Under the pieces are notes generated by a model. The model had not been told where the DNA came from. It saw only the letters and a list, made by a program, of their open reading frames with translations, and ran no database searches. A stretch of 64,000 nucleotides of DNA from Paraperlucidibaca baekdonensis. GTDB lineage: Bacteria > Pseudomonadota > Gammaproteobacteria > Pseudomonadales > Moraxellaceae. Below, in pieces: positions 36,791 to 45,589 of the stretch; positions within the stretch are counted from its first letter, which is position 1; the number at the start of each line of letters is the position of its first letter. A program made the position numbers and the translations under genes. Location of the stretch: assembly GCF_003387535.1 (NCBI RefSeq), contig NZ_QUNR01000003.1:248001-312000 (forward strand), written 5' to 3'.

Positions 36791-37420
36791 ATGACCACCG
36801 ACGAACTCGCGCCTCCTGCGCGCAAGAGCAGCATCAGCGCCGATGACCTGATTCAGGCGGCGATGGCGCTGATCGGCCCCACACGCAGCATGGCCACACT
36901 CAGTCTGCGCGAGGTCACGCGCCAGGCGGGCATCGCGCCGAATAGCTTTTATCGGCATTTTCGCGATGTCGATGCGCTCGGCATCGCACTGATTGCCCAA
37001 GCCGGCAGCAGCCTGCGTCTGGTCTTTAGCGAAGCGCGTCAGCGCATCAGTGATGGCAGCAGCGTGGTGCGCACGTCACTCAATGTGTTTTTTGAGCAGC
37101 TCAATGCCAAGGAGCGCTATTTGGAGTTGCTGCTCTGCGAGGGGCGCGTGGGCTCGGCGGGTTATCAGGCCGCTGTCGATACGCAGCTGCAGTATTTTGA
37201 GCAAGAGCTGACGGGCGACCTAATACGCTTAGAGGCGCGCAATGCACAAAAGCTACACGAGCCTACGGTGGTGGCGAAGGCTATTACGCGCTTGGTATTT
37301 AGCATGGGCGCACAGGCCGTGGGTAAAGGGCCTGCGCAGCAACAGGAGTTGCTCGAACAAACCGCCACCATGGTTTACATGATTTTGGCGGGTGCACGAG
37401 CCATGGCCTCACCGGTTTAA
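36791..37420 (+). CDS. TetR family regulator, DesT/FabR-like
   Basis: A 209-residue regulator with an N-terminal HTH (LSLREVTRQAGIAPNSFYRH, residues about 36-58). The helix sequence and divergent position next to an acyl desaturase pair resemble FabR and DesT, repressors of unsaturated fatty acid genes that sense acyl-CoA or acyl-ACP composition. The repeats in the shared intergenic region are candidate operators. GAGGAC lies six bases before the start. Confidence 0.85.
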   Translation: MTTDELAPPARKSSISADDLIQAAMALIGPTRSMATLSLREVTRQAGIAPNSFYRHFRDVDALGIALIAQAGSSLRLVFSEARQRISDGSSVVRTSLNVFFEQLNAKERYLELLLCEGRVGSAGYQAAVDTQLQYFEQELTGDLIRLEARNAQKLHEPTVVAKAITRLVFSMGAQAVGKGPAQQQELLEQTATMVYMILAGARAMASPV

Positions 37421-37550
37421 TCCGCCACCTCATGTTGCGTGGCACGCTACGACGCCGTACAGGGTGTCGATCTCTTGAAATGACCGCGGTAATGTAGTTT
37501 CTTAACAACACACTTAGGTCAGTCAATCAGCAGACTAGAGAATACGCCAC

Positions 37551-38312
37551 ATGACAGATAGCAACCCGCGCACCGAGAGTGTCTTATTGTGGCGTGAACA
37601 GCTGCGTCAGCAGACCGAGAGCGCCACGGGGCACGTGTTACTGGAGCAGGTCAGCGAGCTGTTGCGCGCGAACCCAGTGGAGGATGTTGCCAGCGCAGTG
37701 TGCGAGCGAATTTATAACCAGCTAAACGCCAGTAGTGTGGCATTGCTTCGCTACAGCAGTGCGCGTTTGCAGCTAGTTGCCGGCACACAATTGCGCTATC
37801 CCGATGGCACGCGCTTGCCAAGCCAAGGCTGGATTTCATCGCTGCTACGCTATCCGGTGCAGCCGTTACTGCGTCAAGACATTGAGGCACCGTGGCTAGC
37901 GCGCCAATCAGCCGCCGGGTACGAATGGATTGTGCCGCTGGTGAGCCGTTCGCAGGTCATGGGCTTGCTGGTGATTTCAGGTGCAACGGCGGCGCCCGAG
38001 AGTCATTGGCAGCAAGCGTTGCATACGTTATCGGTGCTCTTGGCCTGTGCTTTTACAGAGTCCGGCAGTGGGCGCAGCCGCCTCACTGAGCGTCAGCGCC
38101 AAGAGCTAAATTTGCTCACGGCGCGTGAAAAAGAGGTGATGGCCTTGTTACCACAGGGCATGGCCAATGCGCGTATTGCCAGTGCGCTGGGCATCTCGTT
38201 AGGCACAGTGAAAACGCATATAGAACATATATTGTCGAAATTACAGCTTGATGATCGAGCCCATGCCGCAGCCCGCGCGGTTGAGCTCAAGTTGGGGGGC
38301 AGTGGCCTATGA
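37551..38312 (+). CDS. GAF-domain LuxR-type transcriptional regulator
   Basis: A 253-residue protein with a GAF-like sensory part (residues about 45-165) and a C-terminal LuxR/GerE helix-turn-helix (LTAREKEVMALLPQGM then ARIASALGISLGTVKTHIEH). It lacks a receiver domain. The next gene, a sensor kinase, starts within its stop codon as ATGA and a lone receiver follows, so these three genes form a unit. The ligand is unknown. Confidence 0.85.
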   Translation: MTDSNPRTESVLLWREQLRQQTESATGHVLLEQVSELLRANPVEDVASAVCERIYNQLNASSVALLRYSSARLQLVAGTQLRYPDGTRLPSQGWISSLLRYPVQPLLRQDIEAPWLARQSAAGYEWIVPLVSRSQVMGLLVISGATAAPESHWQQALHTLSVLLACAFTESGSGRSRLTERQRQELNLLTAREKEVMALLPQGMANARIASALGISLGTVKTHIEHILSKLQLDDRAHAAARAVELKLGGSGL

Positions 38313-39640
38313 GGCGCTTTTTGCAAACGCGGCGATTGAGCATTTGGGTGGCCACTTTCCTGCCCATGGCGCTGCTGATTGGCGCTGGCGTGCTCATGGT
38401 GTGGAGTGCGCAAACCAGTAAACAGGCCGAGATGCAGGTGCGTTTGGGGCTGCGTGTACTCAGCCAAATCCATGCCTTGCACGCACAATTAGCTGAGGGC
38501 GCGAGTGGTATTCGCGGGTTTTTACTGACACAAAAAGACAGCTTTCTTGCGCCCTATGAGCTTGCACGCGTCCGCATTCCACCGGCGTTGGAGGCGCTTT
38601 CTGGCAAGGTTAAAGATAGCGAGCAGCAGCGGCATTTGGCGGTAGTCACCACGCTCATCAATGAAAAACTCACCAATTTGGCGGTCATTAAAGCGCAAGC
38701 GACTACCGCCGATCGAGACGCCACGCTGCAAATAATTCTCAATGATAACAAGAATTTATTGGACCGCTTGCGCGCCACAGTGGTGCTCATGGAGCGGCGC
38801 GAAGAAATCGTCATTGCTGAGCGTAGCGCCATTGCCGATCGTTGGCGCCAGCAAGCTCTCGTGCTGTCTTTAGTGGCCTTGCTGATGGTGTTGGTGGGCA
38901 TGGCATTTTCGGCGTGGTTGGCGCTGCGTGCCCGCCAAGCCGATGCCGCGGCGGCCGCTGCTGAGCAAACCAATCGGGCCAAATCCGACATGTTGTCGCG
39001 CGTGAGCCATGAGCTGCGAACACCGCTCAATGGCATTTTGGGCTATGCACAGTTGCTGGCGAGGCAGCCTCTAGCGCCGTTGGCACAGCGCCAAGTCGGG
39101 CATATTTTGGCCAGCGGCGATCACTTATTGCAGCTTGTTAATGATGTGCTGGACTTATCTCGCCATGAGCTGCGCGCGCCACAGCTGAGCCTGCGTGCAC
39201 TGCCGCTGGCGGCTTTGTTGCACGACTGCATGGCCTGGGTCGAGTCCACAGCGCACAGCACAGCGGCGTGGCATACGCAGCTAGATGACACGTTGTCGGT
39301 CTATGCCGATGAGCAGCGTTTGCGGCAAATTCTCATCAATTTACTCAGCAATGCCATGAAGTTTAATCGTCCTGGCGGGGCGCTGAGTGTGGCTATTGAG
39401 GCTATCGATGCGACCGTGGTTGTGCGCATCAGTGATAGCGGCGAGGGCATTGCAAGCACCGATCTGGAGCGACTTTTTCAGCCCTTTGAGCGCCTTCATA
39501 AAGGCATTGAGGGGATAGGTTTGGGGCTGACCATTAGCCGGCAATTAGCGCAGGCAATGGGCGGTGATATTCATGTCGCCAGCGAGCTCGGCACTGGCAG
39601 TACGTTCACACTCGTGTTGCCGCGTGTTGAGCCAACATAA
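38309..39640 (+). CDS. CHASE3-domain sensor histidine kinase
   Basis: A 443-residue membrane histidine kinase: first helix near residues 13-33, a CHASE3-like extracytoplasmic helical domain to about residue 185, second helix near 188-210, then HisKA with phospho-accepting His in VSHELRTPLNGILGY and HATPase with NLLSNAMKFN, DSGEGI and GLGLTIS. It would autophosphorylate and pass phosphate to a partner, probably the adjacent receiver protein. Confidence 0.93.
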   Translation: MRRFLQTRRLSIWVATFLPMALLIGAGVLMVWSAQTSKQAEMQVRLGLRVLSQIHALHAQLAEGASGIRGFLLTQKDSFLAPYELARVRIPPALEALSGKVKDSEQQRHLAVVTTLINEKLTNLAVIKAQATTADRDATLQIILNDNKNLLDRLRATVVLMERREEIVIAERSAIADRWRQQALVLSLVALLMVLVGMAFSAWLALRARQADAAAAAAEQTNRAKSDMLSRVSHELRTPLNGILGYAQLLARQPLAPLAQRQVGHILASGDHLLQLVNDVLDLSRHELRAPQLSLRALPLAALLHDCMAWVESTAHSTAAWHTQLDDTLSVYADEQRLRQILINLLSNAMKFNRPGGALSVAIEAIDATVVVRISDSGEGIASTDLERLFQPFERLHKGIEGIGLGLTISRQLAQAMGGDIHVASELGTGSTFTLVLPRVEPT

Positions 39641-39658
39641 GCATTTCGGAGAGGGCAG

Positions 39659-40123
39659 ATGACTGAGACGTTACTAAACAGCCGCATCCTGATCATTGAT
39701 GATGAGATTCGCAATGTTGAGTTACTTGAGGATGTGCTCACCGCAGAGGGCTTCACGAATCTGATCAGCAGCACCGAGCCTGATCGCGCCATGGCCCTGA
39801 TCGACACGGTTGCACCCGATTTACTGCTGCTCGATTTACGCATGCCGGGCACCGATGGCTACACGATTTTGTCGCGTCTGCAGCCGCGCCAACGCGACGG
39901 TGAGTATTTGCCGGTGGTGGTGTTGACCGCGGATGCCGCCCGTGATGCGCGCCACCGTGCATTGGCTTTGGGCGCGCATGATTTTCTGACGAAACCGTTT
40001 GATATCACCGAGGTGATTTTACGGGTCTGGAATCTGCTGGAAACACGCGCACTCTATAAGCGCTTGCGTGAGTTGACCGGGCAGTTGCCCAAAGCTGAGC
40101 AACGGCCCTGGACGAGCGATTAA
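39659..40123 (+). CDS. Single-domain response regulator
   Basis: A 154-residue receiver protein with the phosphorylation site in LLLLDLRMPGTDG, the acidic pair in LIIDDEIRNV, and the conserved Lys in FLTKPFD. The final 25 residues are a helix (LETRALYKRLRELTGQL) without an output domain. It follows the kinase gene by 18 bases and is its likely partner. The last four bases overlap the convergent DUF2490 gene. Confidence 0.88.
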   Translation: MTETLLNSRILIIDDEIRNVELLEDVLTAEGFTNLISSTEPDRAMALIDTVAPDLLLLDLRMPGTDGYTILSRLQPRQRDGEYLPVVVLTADAARDARHRALALGAHDFLTKPFDITEVILRVWNLLETRALYKRLRELTGQLPKAEQRPWTSD

Positions 40124-40791
40124 AACGAGGTTGAAAGCGACGCTTGCAGCGCGTGATTGGTGGTGTCGGAGTTCAGACCATTAATGCGCTGATTGAGGTA
40201 GCCGAGCTCCACACTGAGTGTTGGCGACAGCTTTTTTCCCAAGCCTAAGTAGGCGCGGTTTTGATTAAAGGTTTGGTTGTTGAGCGAATCTTTATTGCTG
40301 AGATTGAGGAAAACTTCATTTTGTGCGGCCACAAAGTAGTCACTCTGTGCACTGAGCGGCTGCGTGTAACGGACAAAATAGCGCAGTCGGTCACTGTAAA
40401 TATCGCCTGCTGACGCGCGCTCAATGAAACGTTGCTCTAGGCGAAAACGATGTTGTAGGCGACCGTGACCGGCATCGTGGCGGTGCACCAGCTGCTGCCA
40501 TAAGCGATGTTCGGTGGTGTCAGGCACTGTGGGGCTGTAGCTGCCAATATAAGCGTAACCGGCGGCGATATCGGTATTGGCCGTTAATGCATAACTCAAG
40601 CCCGGGCGAATCAGGACATTTTGCACAAATTCGGCTTTATCGGCGCTGCGCACTTGCACGTCTGAAATGAACTTCCACTGCTCATTAATGCTGGCGCTAT
40701 TGAACCACGCCGTCCACAACGATTGGCTATCGGCATGTGCTGTGCTGGCCAGCAGTAGTGCAGGGATTAAAGAGAGTTTGAATAGCTGCAT
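40120..40791 (-). CDS. DUF2490 domain outer-membrane-type beta-barrel protein
   Basis: A 223-residue exported protein with a signal peptide (residues 1-20, LLLASTAHA) and alternating beta-strand sequence ending in the aromatic STSF typical of outer-membrane beta barrels. Segments FVQNVLIRPGLSYALT and YFVRYTQPLSAQ match DUF2490. Function unknown. Confidence 0.8.
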   Translation of the reverse strand: MQLFKLSLIPALLLASTAHADSQSLWTAWFNSASINEQWKFISDVQVRSADKAEFVQNVLIRPGLSYALTANTDIAAGYAYIGSYSPTVPDTTEHRLWQQLVHRHDAGHGRLQHRFRLEQRFIERASAGDIYSDRLRYFVRYTQPLSAQSDYFVAAQNEVFLNLSNKDSLNNQTFNQNRAYLGLGKKLSPTLSVELGYLNQRINGLNSDTTNHALQASLSTSF

Positions 40792-40894
40792 AGTGTTTGT
40801 GTCCTAAAACAAAACACCATAATGGCTGTTGCTGATAGGTTTTAGATGGGTCGTTTGGCTGATCTTGATGTCAGTAATTTGGCCGATAAAGCAG

Positions 40895-40925
40895 GCGCCC
40901 ATGATGAAGCCACCATCATGGGCGC
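40895..40925. terminator. 12-bp perfect hairpin after the aminotransferase gene
   Basis: GCGCCCATGATG and CATCATGGGCGC pair perfectly around a 7-base loop. It begins 12 bases beyond the stop of the aminotransferase gene read on the minus strand. No T-run follows, so it may be a pause or mRNA-stabilising structure instead of a classical terminator. Confidence 0.5.
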
Positions 40926-40937
40926 TGAGTGCAGCGT

Positions 40938-42122
40938 TTAGCCTTCAATAGCCTTCTTAATACGGCCCAACGCATCTTCTAGCACGCTAGGCGCGGTGGC
41001 GTAGGAGATGCGCATATGGCCATCGAGACCGAATGCTGAGCCAGGCACAACAGCCACACCCACGGTGTTGAGCAGATGCTCGGAAAACGCCAAGTCATTT
41101 TCCAGGCCGAGCTTGGCAATCGCGCCTTCCACATTGGCAAAGGCATAAAACGCGCCATCGGCAGCGGAGCAGGAAATGCCTTCAATGCTATTTAAGGTCT
41201 TCACCACATAGTCGTGGCGCTCTTTGAAAGCTTTGACCATAGGCACTAATACATCTTGCGGGCCGTTGAGCGCGGCTTCAGCGGCATATTGCGAGATCGA
41301 GGTGGGGTTTGACGTCGATTGCGACTGCACTTTTTTCATCGCGCCAATGAGTTTTGCCGGGCCCGCCGCGTAGCCAATACGCCAGCCGGTCATGGCGTAG
41401 GCTTTCGAGACACCATTGAGCACGATGGTGCGATCGTACATATCGGCCGCCACGGTAACGATATTTTCGTATTTTTCAGCGGTCCAAATGATGTGCTCGT
41501 ACATATCATCGGTGGCCACCAAAATCTGCGGATGCTTACGCAGCACGTCCACCAACGCCAGCAGTTCGGCCTTAGTGTAGACCATGCCGGTCGGGTTTGA
41601 CGGCGAGTTCAGCACCAACAAGCGCGTTTTCGGCGTGATGGCCGCTTCGAGCTGCGCGGCGGTGATTTTGTAGCCCTGCGACTGTGGGCACTCAACAATG
41701 ACTGGCTTGCCTTCGGCGACCAATACCATGTCGGGGTAGCTCACCCAATACGGCGCCGGAATGATGACTTCGTCGCCGGCATTCAGCAGCGCCAAAGACA
41801 TATTGAAAAAGCTCTGCTTGCCGCCACACGACACCAGAATCTGGTTGGCCGCGTAGTCGAGGCCTTGGTCGCGCTTGAACTTGGCGATGATGGCTTGCTT
41901 CAAACTCGGTGTGCCGTCGACTGCGGTGTATTTGGTTTTGCCCTGGGCAATGGCTTCAACGGCCGCGGCTTTTACATGCTCAGGCGTGCCGAAGTCAGGC
42001 TCACCAGCGCCGAGCCCAATAATATCTTTACCCGCTGCCTTTAATTCAGCCGCTTTATTGGTGACGGCGAGGGTGGGTGAGGGCTTGATGCTGAGCACAC
42101 GTTGCGACAGTTGAATATCCAC
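40938..42122 (-). CDS. Class I aspartate aminotransferase
   Basis: A 394-residue PLP-dependent enzyme (aspartate + 2-oxoglutarate to oxaloacetate + glutamate). The catalytic Lys is in GVSKAYAMTGWRIGY, and LNSPSNPTGMVY and LVSCGGKQSF are the conserved cofactor-binding stretches. The length and order fit the AspB type. AAGGAG precedes the start. The family is firm; prephenate or other side activities cannot be excluded. Confidence 0.92.
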   Translation of the reverse strand: MDIQLSQRVLSIKPSPTLAVTNKAAELKAAGKDIIGLGAGEPDFGTPEHVKAAAVEAIAQGKTKYTAVDGTPSLKQAIIAKFKRDQGLDYAANQILVSCGGKQSFFNMSLALLNAGDEVIIPAPYWVSYPDMVLVAEGKPVIVECPQSQGYKITAAQLEAAITPKTRLLVLNSPSNPTGMVYTKAELLALVDVLRKHPQILVATDDMYEHIIWTAEKYENIVTVAADMYDRTIVLNGVSKAYAMTGWRIGYAAGPAKLIGAMKKVQSQSTSNPTSISQYAAEAALNGPQDVLVPMVKAFKERHDYVVKTLNSIEGISCSAADGAFYAFANVEGAIAKLGLENDLAFSEHLLNTVGVAVVPGSAFGLDGHMRISYATAPSVLEDALGRIKKAIEG

Positions 42123-42246
42123 AGACGACTCCTTGGCCTTTTGGGCATGGTCTTTAGAGGGCAGTAAAGCAGGTCAAAAAACGGCTGGAAGTCTAGCAGA
42201 ATTGGTCCGTGGTGAATACCTGAGCAGCGAGTGTCCGCTCTGGACT

Positions 42247-43059
42247 TTAGCCGCTACGCCCCGCCACATAGGCCGCCGTGAGCGCATCGGTGGGCTGCTC
42301 AAAGATCTGCTGGCAAGCACCAAATTCAATTAAGCAACCTTGGCTTTCGCGGGTCCAGAAAAACGCCGTGTAGTTGGCAATCCGCCGCGCTTGCGCGAGA
42401 TTATGCGTGACAATAATGACCGTATAGCGACCGCTTAAGCGTTTAATCAAATCCTCCACCACGCTGGCCGACAGGGGATCAAGCGCGCTGCACGGCTCAT
42501 CCATCAGCAGGATTTCAGGCGCTAACACCAAGGCGCGGGCAATGCACAGGCGTTGCTGCTGGCCGCCCGATAAGCGCAGCGCGGAACTCTGCAGGCGGTC
42601 GCGAATCTCGTTCCATAAACCGACATCGCGTAGGGCTTGTTCGATGCGGCGTTCACGCTCGGCTTTGTCGCGCACGCCATGCTCGCGTAATGGCAAGTCG
42701 AGATTGCGATGGACGCTAAACGGAAAGGGGTTGGGGCGCTGAAAAATCATGCCAATGCGGCGGCGTAACTGCAGCGCATCGAGCGCGCTGATGCGCTGCT
42801 CATCGAGCCAAATAGTGCCGCCCACATGGCAGTCGGGCAGGTGGTCGGTGAGGCGGTTGAGGCTGCTGAGCAGGCTGGTTTTGCCGCAACCGGAGGGGCC
42901 GATTAGCGCGGTGATGCAGCCGCGCGGAATGTCTAAGCTGACCTCCGATAGCACCGTTTGCTCGCCGTAGCGCACACTGACATTGCGCAGCGACAAATGC
43001 GCGCTGGGTTCGCAGCAGGCCTGGGTTTCGACGAGCTCGCCAATACGGGTTGCCATCAT
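42247..43059 (-). CDS. pstB: Phosphate-type ABC transporter ATP-binding protein PstB
   Basis: A 270-residue ATPase with Walker A GPSGCGKTS, Q-loop MIFQRPNPFPFSV, signature LSGGQQQR and Walker B ILLMDEP followed by the PstB-typical CSALDPLSA. It energises uptake of phosphate (and often arsenate as analogue). It is the last gene of a long minus-strand series containing arsM and arsS, and its ATG overlaps the pstA stop. No phoU gene follows. Confidence 0.93.
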   Translation of the reverse strand: MMATRIGELVETQACCEPSAHLSLRNVSVRYGEQTVLSEVSLDIPRGCITALIGPSGCGKTSLLSSLNRLTDHLPDCHVGGTIWLDEQRISALDALQLRRRIGMIFQRPNPFPFSVHRNLDLPLREHGVRDKAERERRIEQALRDVGLWNEIRDRLQSSALRLSGGQQQRLCIARALVLAPEILLMDEPCSALDPLSASVVEDLIKRLSGRYTVIIVTHNLAQARRIANYTAFFWTRESQGCLIEFGACQQIFEQPTDALTAAYVAGRSG

Positions 43060-43907
43060 GTGCGTATGCTCCCGCGTAACCAGTGAGTACCAATCGTTGT
43101 GGCGGCGCCATTGACCAACAGTAGCACGCCAATCAGCGCTAAGGCGGTGGCGTAGGCATTGGCATCGCCGCCGGTGACATTCATCGATAAATCATAGATA
43201 TGCAGTGCCATGACGCGGCCGGAGTCGAATAGCGACTCGGGGTAGCGGTCGACATAGCCGCTGGTAAAAAGCAGCACCGCCGTCTCCGCCAATATGCGCC
43301 CGATGCTGAGCATGAGCCCGGCTAAAATCGCTGGCATGGCTACCGGAATCAGCACCGTGCGCAGCGTTGCCGTGCGTGATAGACCGAGCGCATAGGCGCC
43401 GCGCTGCCAGTCTGCTGGCACGGCGCTCAGGCCCATTTCGGTGCTGCGAATGAGTAGCGGCAAGATCATGCAGGCCAAGGTAAGTCCACCCGATAGGATG
43501 GAAAATCCCATACCCATCCACAGGCAAAAACAAGCGGCACCAAACAGGCCAAAGACGATAGACGGTACGCCGGCGAGGATGTCGAGCAGCAGTCGCACCG
43601 CGCGCGATAAGCGGCTACCAGCGGGCGCGAAGCTGTGCAGCCAGAGTGCCGTGCCAAGGCCGAGTGGCAGCGCCGCGGCGAGGGCAATGGCTAGCACCCA
43701 AAGCGTGGAGACGATGATCGGCGCGATGCCACCAGCGCGCCCGGCGCGGGTGGGTTCGTTGAGCAAAAAGTCGAGGCTCAAATGGGCAGCGCCTAAGCGC
43801 AGGATATCGAACAGTATCCAAGCGAAGACGCCGCTGATGCTGAGTGCACAGAGCCAGAGTAGTGCCGAGATGAGGCGGCTGCCGCTCACGGTAGCGTCAG
43901 TGTGCAT
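43056..43907 (-). CDS. pstA: Phosphate-type ABC transporter permease PstA
   Basis: A 283-residue permease with about six helices. The EAA-type loop (DWQRGAYALGLSRTATLRTV) contacts the ATPase and GIPSIVFGLFG-like segments (GVPSIVFGLFGAACF) are PstA/PstC-typical. The ATG at 43907 gives a normal-length protein and overlaps the pstC stop by 11 bases, suggesting coupling. Confidence 0.9.
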   Translation of the reverse strand: MHTDATVSGSRLISALLWLCALSISGVFAWILFDILRLGAAHLSLDFLLNEPTRAGRAGGIAPIIVSTLWVLAIALAAALPLGLGTALWLHSFAPAGSRLSRAVRLLLDILAGVPSIVFGLFGAACFCLWMGMGFSILSGGLTLACMILPLLIRSTEMGLSAVPADWQRGAYALGLSRTATLRTVLIPVAMPAILAGLMLSIGRILAETAVLLFTSGYVDRYPESLFDSGRVMALHIYDLSMNVTGGDANAYATALALIGVLLLVNGAATTIGTHWLRGSIRT

Positions 43908-44775
43908 TTGCCACCTCTGCCGACGCGTGACGATGTGCCCACCACGCCAGCGCACTGACCAGCGCCATCAAGACTAAGCCGGTGACAAACAAGCTGGCGC
44001 GATGCTCGCCGGTGGCATAGGCCATTTCCAGCGCCATATTGGCGGTGAGCACGCGCACGGAATCAAACAGGCTGCCGGGCAGTTGCACGACATTGCCGGC
44101 GACCATGAGCACCGCCATGGTCTCGCCAAGCGCGCGGCCCATCGCCAGTAGCGCCCCACTTAAAATGCCGGCGCGGGCAGCGGGCACGAGCACGCGCCAT
44201 TCGCTGGTGGCGCGGCTTAGGCCCAAGGCATAGGCGCCATGGGCATAGCTTGCCGGCACAGCGGCCAATGCGGCTTCACTGGTGAGCGCGACCGTGGGCA
44301 GGATCATCAGCGCGAGAATGAGCATGGCAGCGAGTAAGCTCGCGCCCGGTGGGGCGATGTCGGCGATCAGCGGCACCATCACGGTCAGGCCCCAGAGGCC
44401 AAAGACCACCGAGGGGATGCCAGCGAGCAGTATGATTAGTCGCCGATAGCCATTGGCGATTGGCGTGGGCGCGTGGAAGCACAGAAACACCGCTGAGGCC
44501 ACGCCCAGTGGCAGCGCCAAGAGCATGGCGCCAAGGCTGGCGGCAAGCGTGGCCACGAGCATGGGCCAGAGATTGAATTGGCCCGATGATGGGTACCAGC
44601 CGGCGCTGGTGAAAAACGCCTGCCAATGGCCATCGGTCAAGATCGGCCACGCTTCGCGTAATAAAAAGCCGGCAATAAACAGCACCAACAGCGCCGACCA
44701 GAGTGCCAGCGCGCGCGTGCTGAGGGCGAGCGCGGCATCAGCGCGGAACAAAAAACTGATCCCGGACAATGTCAT
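43897..44775 (-). CDS. pstC: Phosphate-type ABC transporter permease PstC
   Basis: A 292-residue permease with about six helices. The helix-loop segment GIPSVVFGLWGL and the ATPase-contact loop SYAHGAYALGLSRATSEWRV identify PstC. The ATG at 44775 overlaps the pstS end by 38 bases; a ribosome site is weak, so coupling to pstS translation is likely. Confidence 0.9.
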   Translation of the reverse strand: MTLSGISFLFRADAALALSTRALALWSALLVLFIAGFLLREAWPILTDGHWQAFFTSAGWYPSSGQFNLWPMLVATLAASLGAMLLALPLGVASAVFLCFHAPTPIANGYRRLIILLAGIPSVVFGLWGLTVMVPLIADIAPPGASLLAAMLILALMILPTVALTSEAALAAVPASYAHGAYALGLSRATSEWRVLVPAARAGILSGALLAMGRALGETMAVLMVAGNVVQLPGSLFDSVRVLTANMALEMAYATGEHRASLFVTGLVLMALVSALAWWAHRHASAEVANAH

Positions 44776-45538
44776 GCACGGCGGCTGACTGGGCAAAATC
44801 AATAAAGCGCTTCGCTAAGCCAGTGGGTGCTGTCTTGGTGACCAAGTTAAGCGGGCGCGCCAGCGGGAAGCGTTCATTGCTGACATTGGCGACTAAGGCC
44901 TGGATGCCATTGAGCGGCAATAAACGAATCGGCGTGCCGACCTCGGCTTCGTATTCGGCGGTGCCAATGGAGACATAGCCTATGGCGCTGGGATTGCCTG
45001 CCACGGTTTTGATGCCCTGTTGGTTGTCGCCAATCACCACCTGCGCGCGGATATCCGGATTTTTCAGGCCAAAATGCTGCGTAAATAACTCCAGCGTTGA
45101 GCGCCCCTCGGCTTTATTGACCACGGTAATGCGCTGATCGCGACCGCCAACCGCTTTCCAGTTGCTGATCTTGCCGGTGTAGATGTCTATGATCTGCTGC
45201 TTACTCAGCGCTTTTATTGGATTGCTGGCATGCGTGATGACCGTGATGCCATCACGCGCGATGAGATGCGCGCTTAAGTCTGCTTCTTCCGGTTTCAGGG
45301 CGCGTGAGACTAGGCCGATATCGGCCAGCCCACTGCGTGCATCGGCAATGCCGCGCGAGGATCCACCCGATTGCACATCCACGCGCACACCGGGATTGAG
45401 CGACTCAAAGCGCCGGCCAATTTCCAAAGCCAACGGCGCGATGGTGCTGGAGCCGGTGAGCACGAGCTTATTATCGGCGGCGAGGCTGGTTGCGCTGAGG
45501 CTGAGACTCAGCACGGCGAGCACTGCGCGAATGATCAT
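44738..45538 (-). CDS. pstS: Phosphate-binding protein PstS (short form)
   Basis: A 266-residue periplasmic binding protein with a signal peptide ending at ASLAA. Anion-binding loops TGSSTIAPL and QSGGSSRGI are present. It is shorter than classical PstS (about 340 residues) and belongs to the compact group, in which selectivity for phosphate over arsenate can differ. It follows arsM by 51 bases on the same strand, so an oxyanion importer is transcribed with arsenic genes. Confidence 0.9.
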   Translation of the reverse strand: MIIRAVLAVLSLSLSATSLAADNKLVLTGSSTIAPLALEIGRRFESLNPGVRVDVQSGGSSRGIADARSGLADIGLVSRALKPEEADLSAHLIARDGITVITHASNPIKALSKQQIIDIYTGKISNWKAVGGRDQRITVVNKAEGRSTLELFTQHFGLKNPDIRAQVVIGDNQQGIKTVAGNPSAIGYVSIGTAEYEAEVGTPIRLLPLNGIQALVANVSNERFPLARPLNLVTKTAPTGLAKRFIDFAQSAAVHDIVRDQFFVPR

Positions 45539-45589
45539 CTCAGTCTCCTGTTATGTGCATTAAGGCTGGCCTACATCAGGCGCGCCGGT

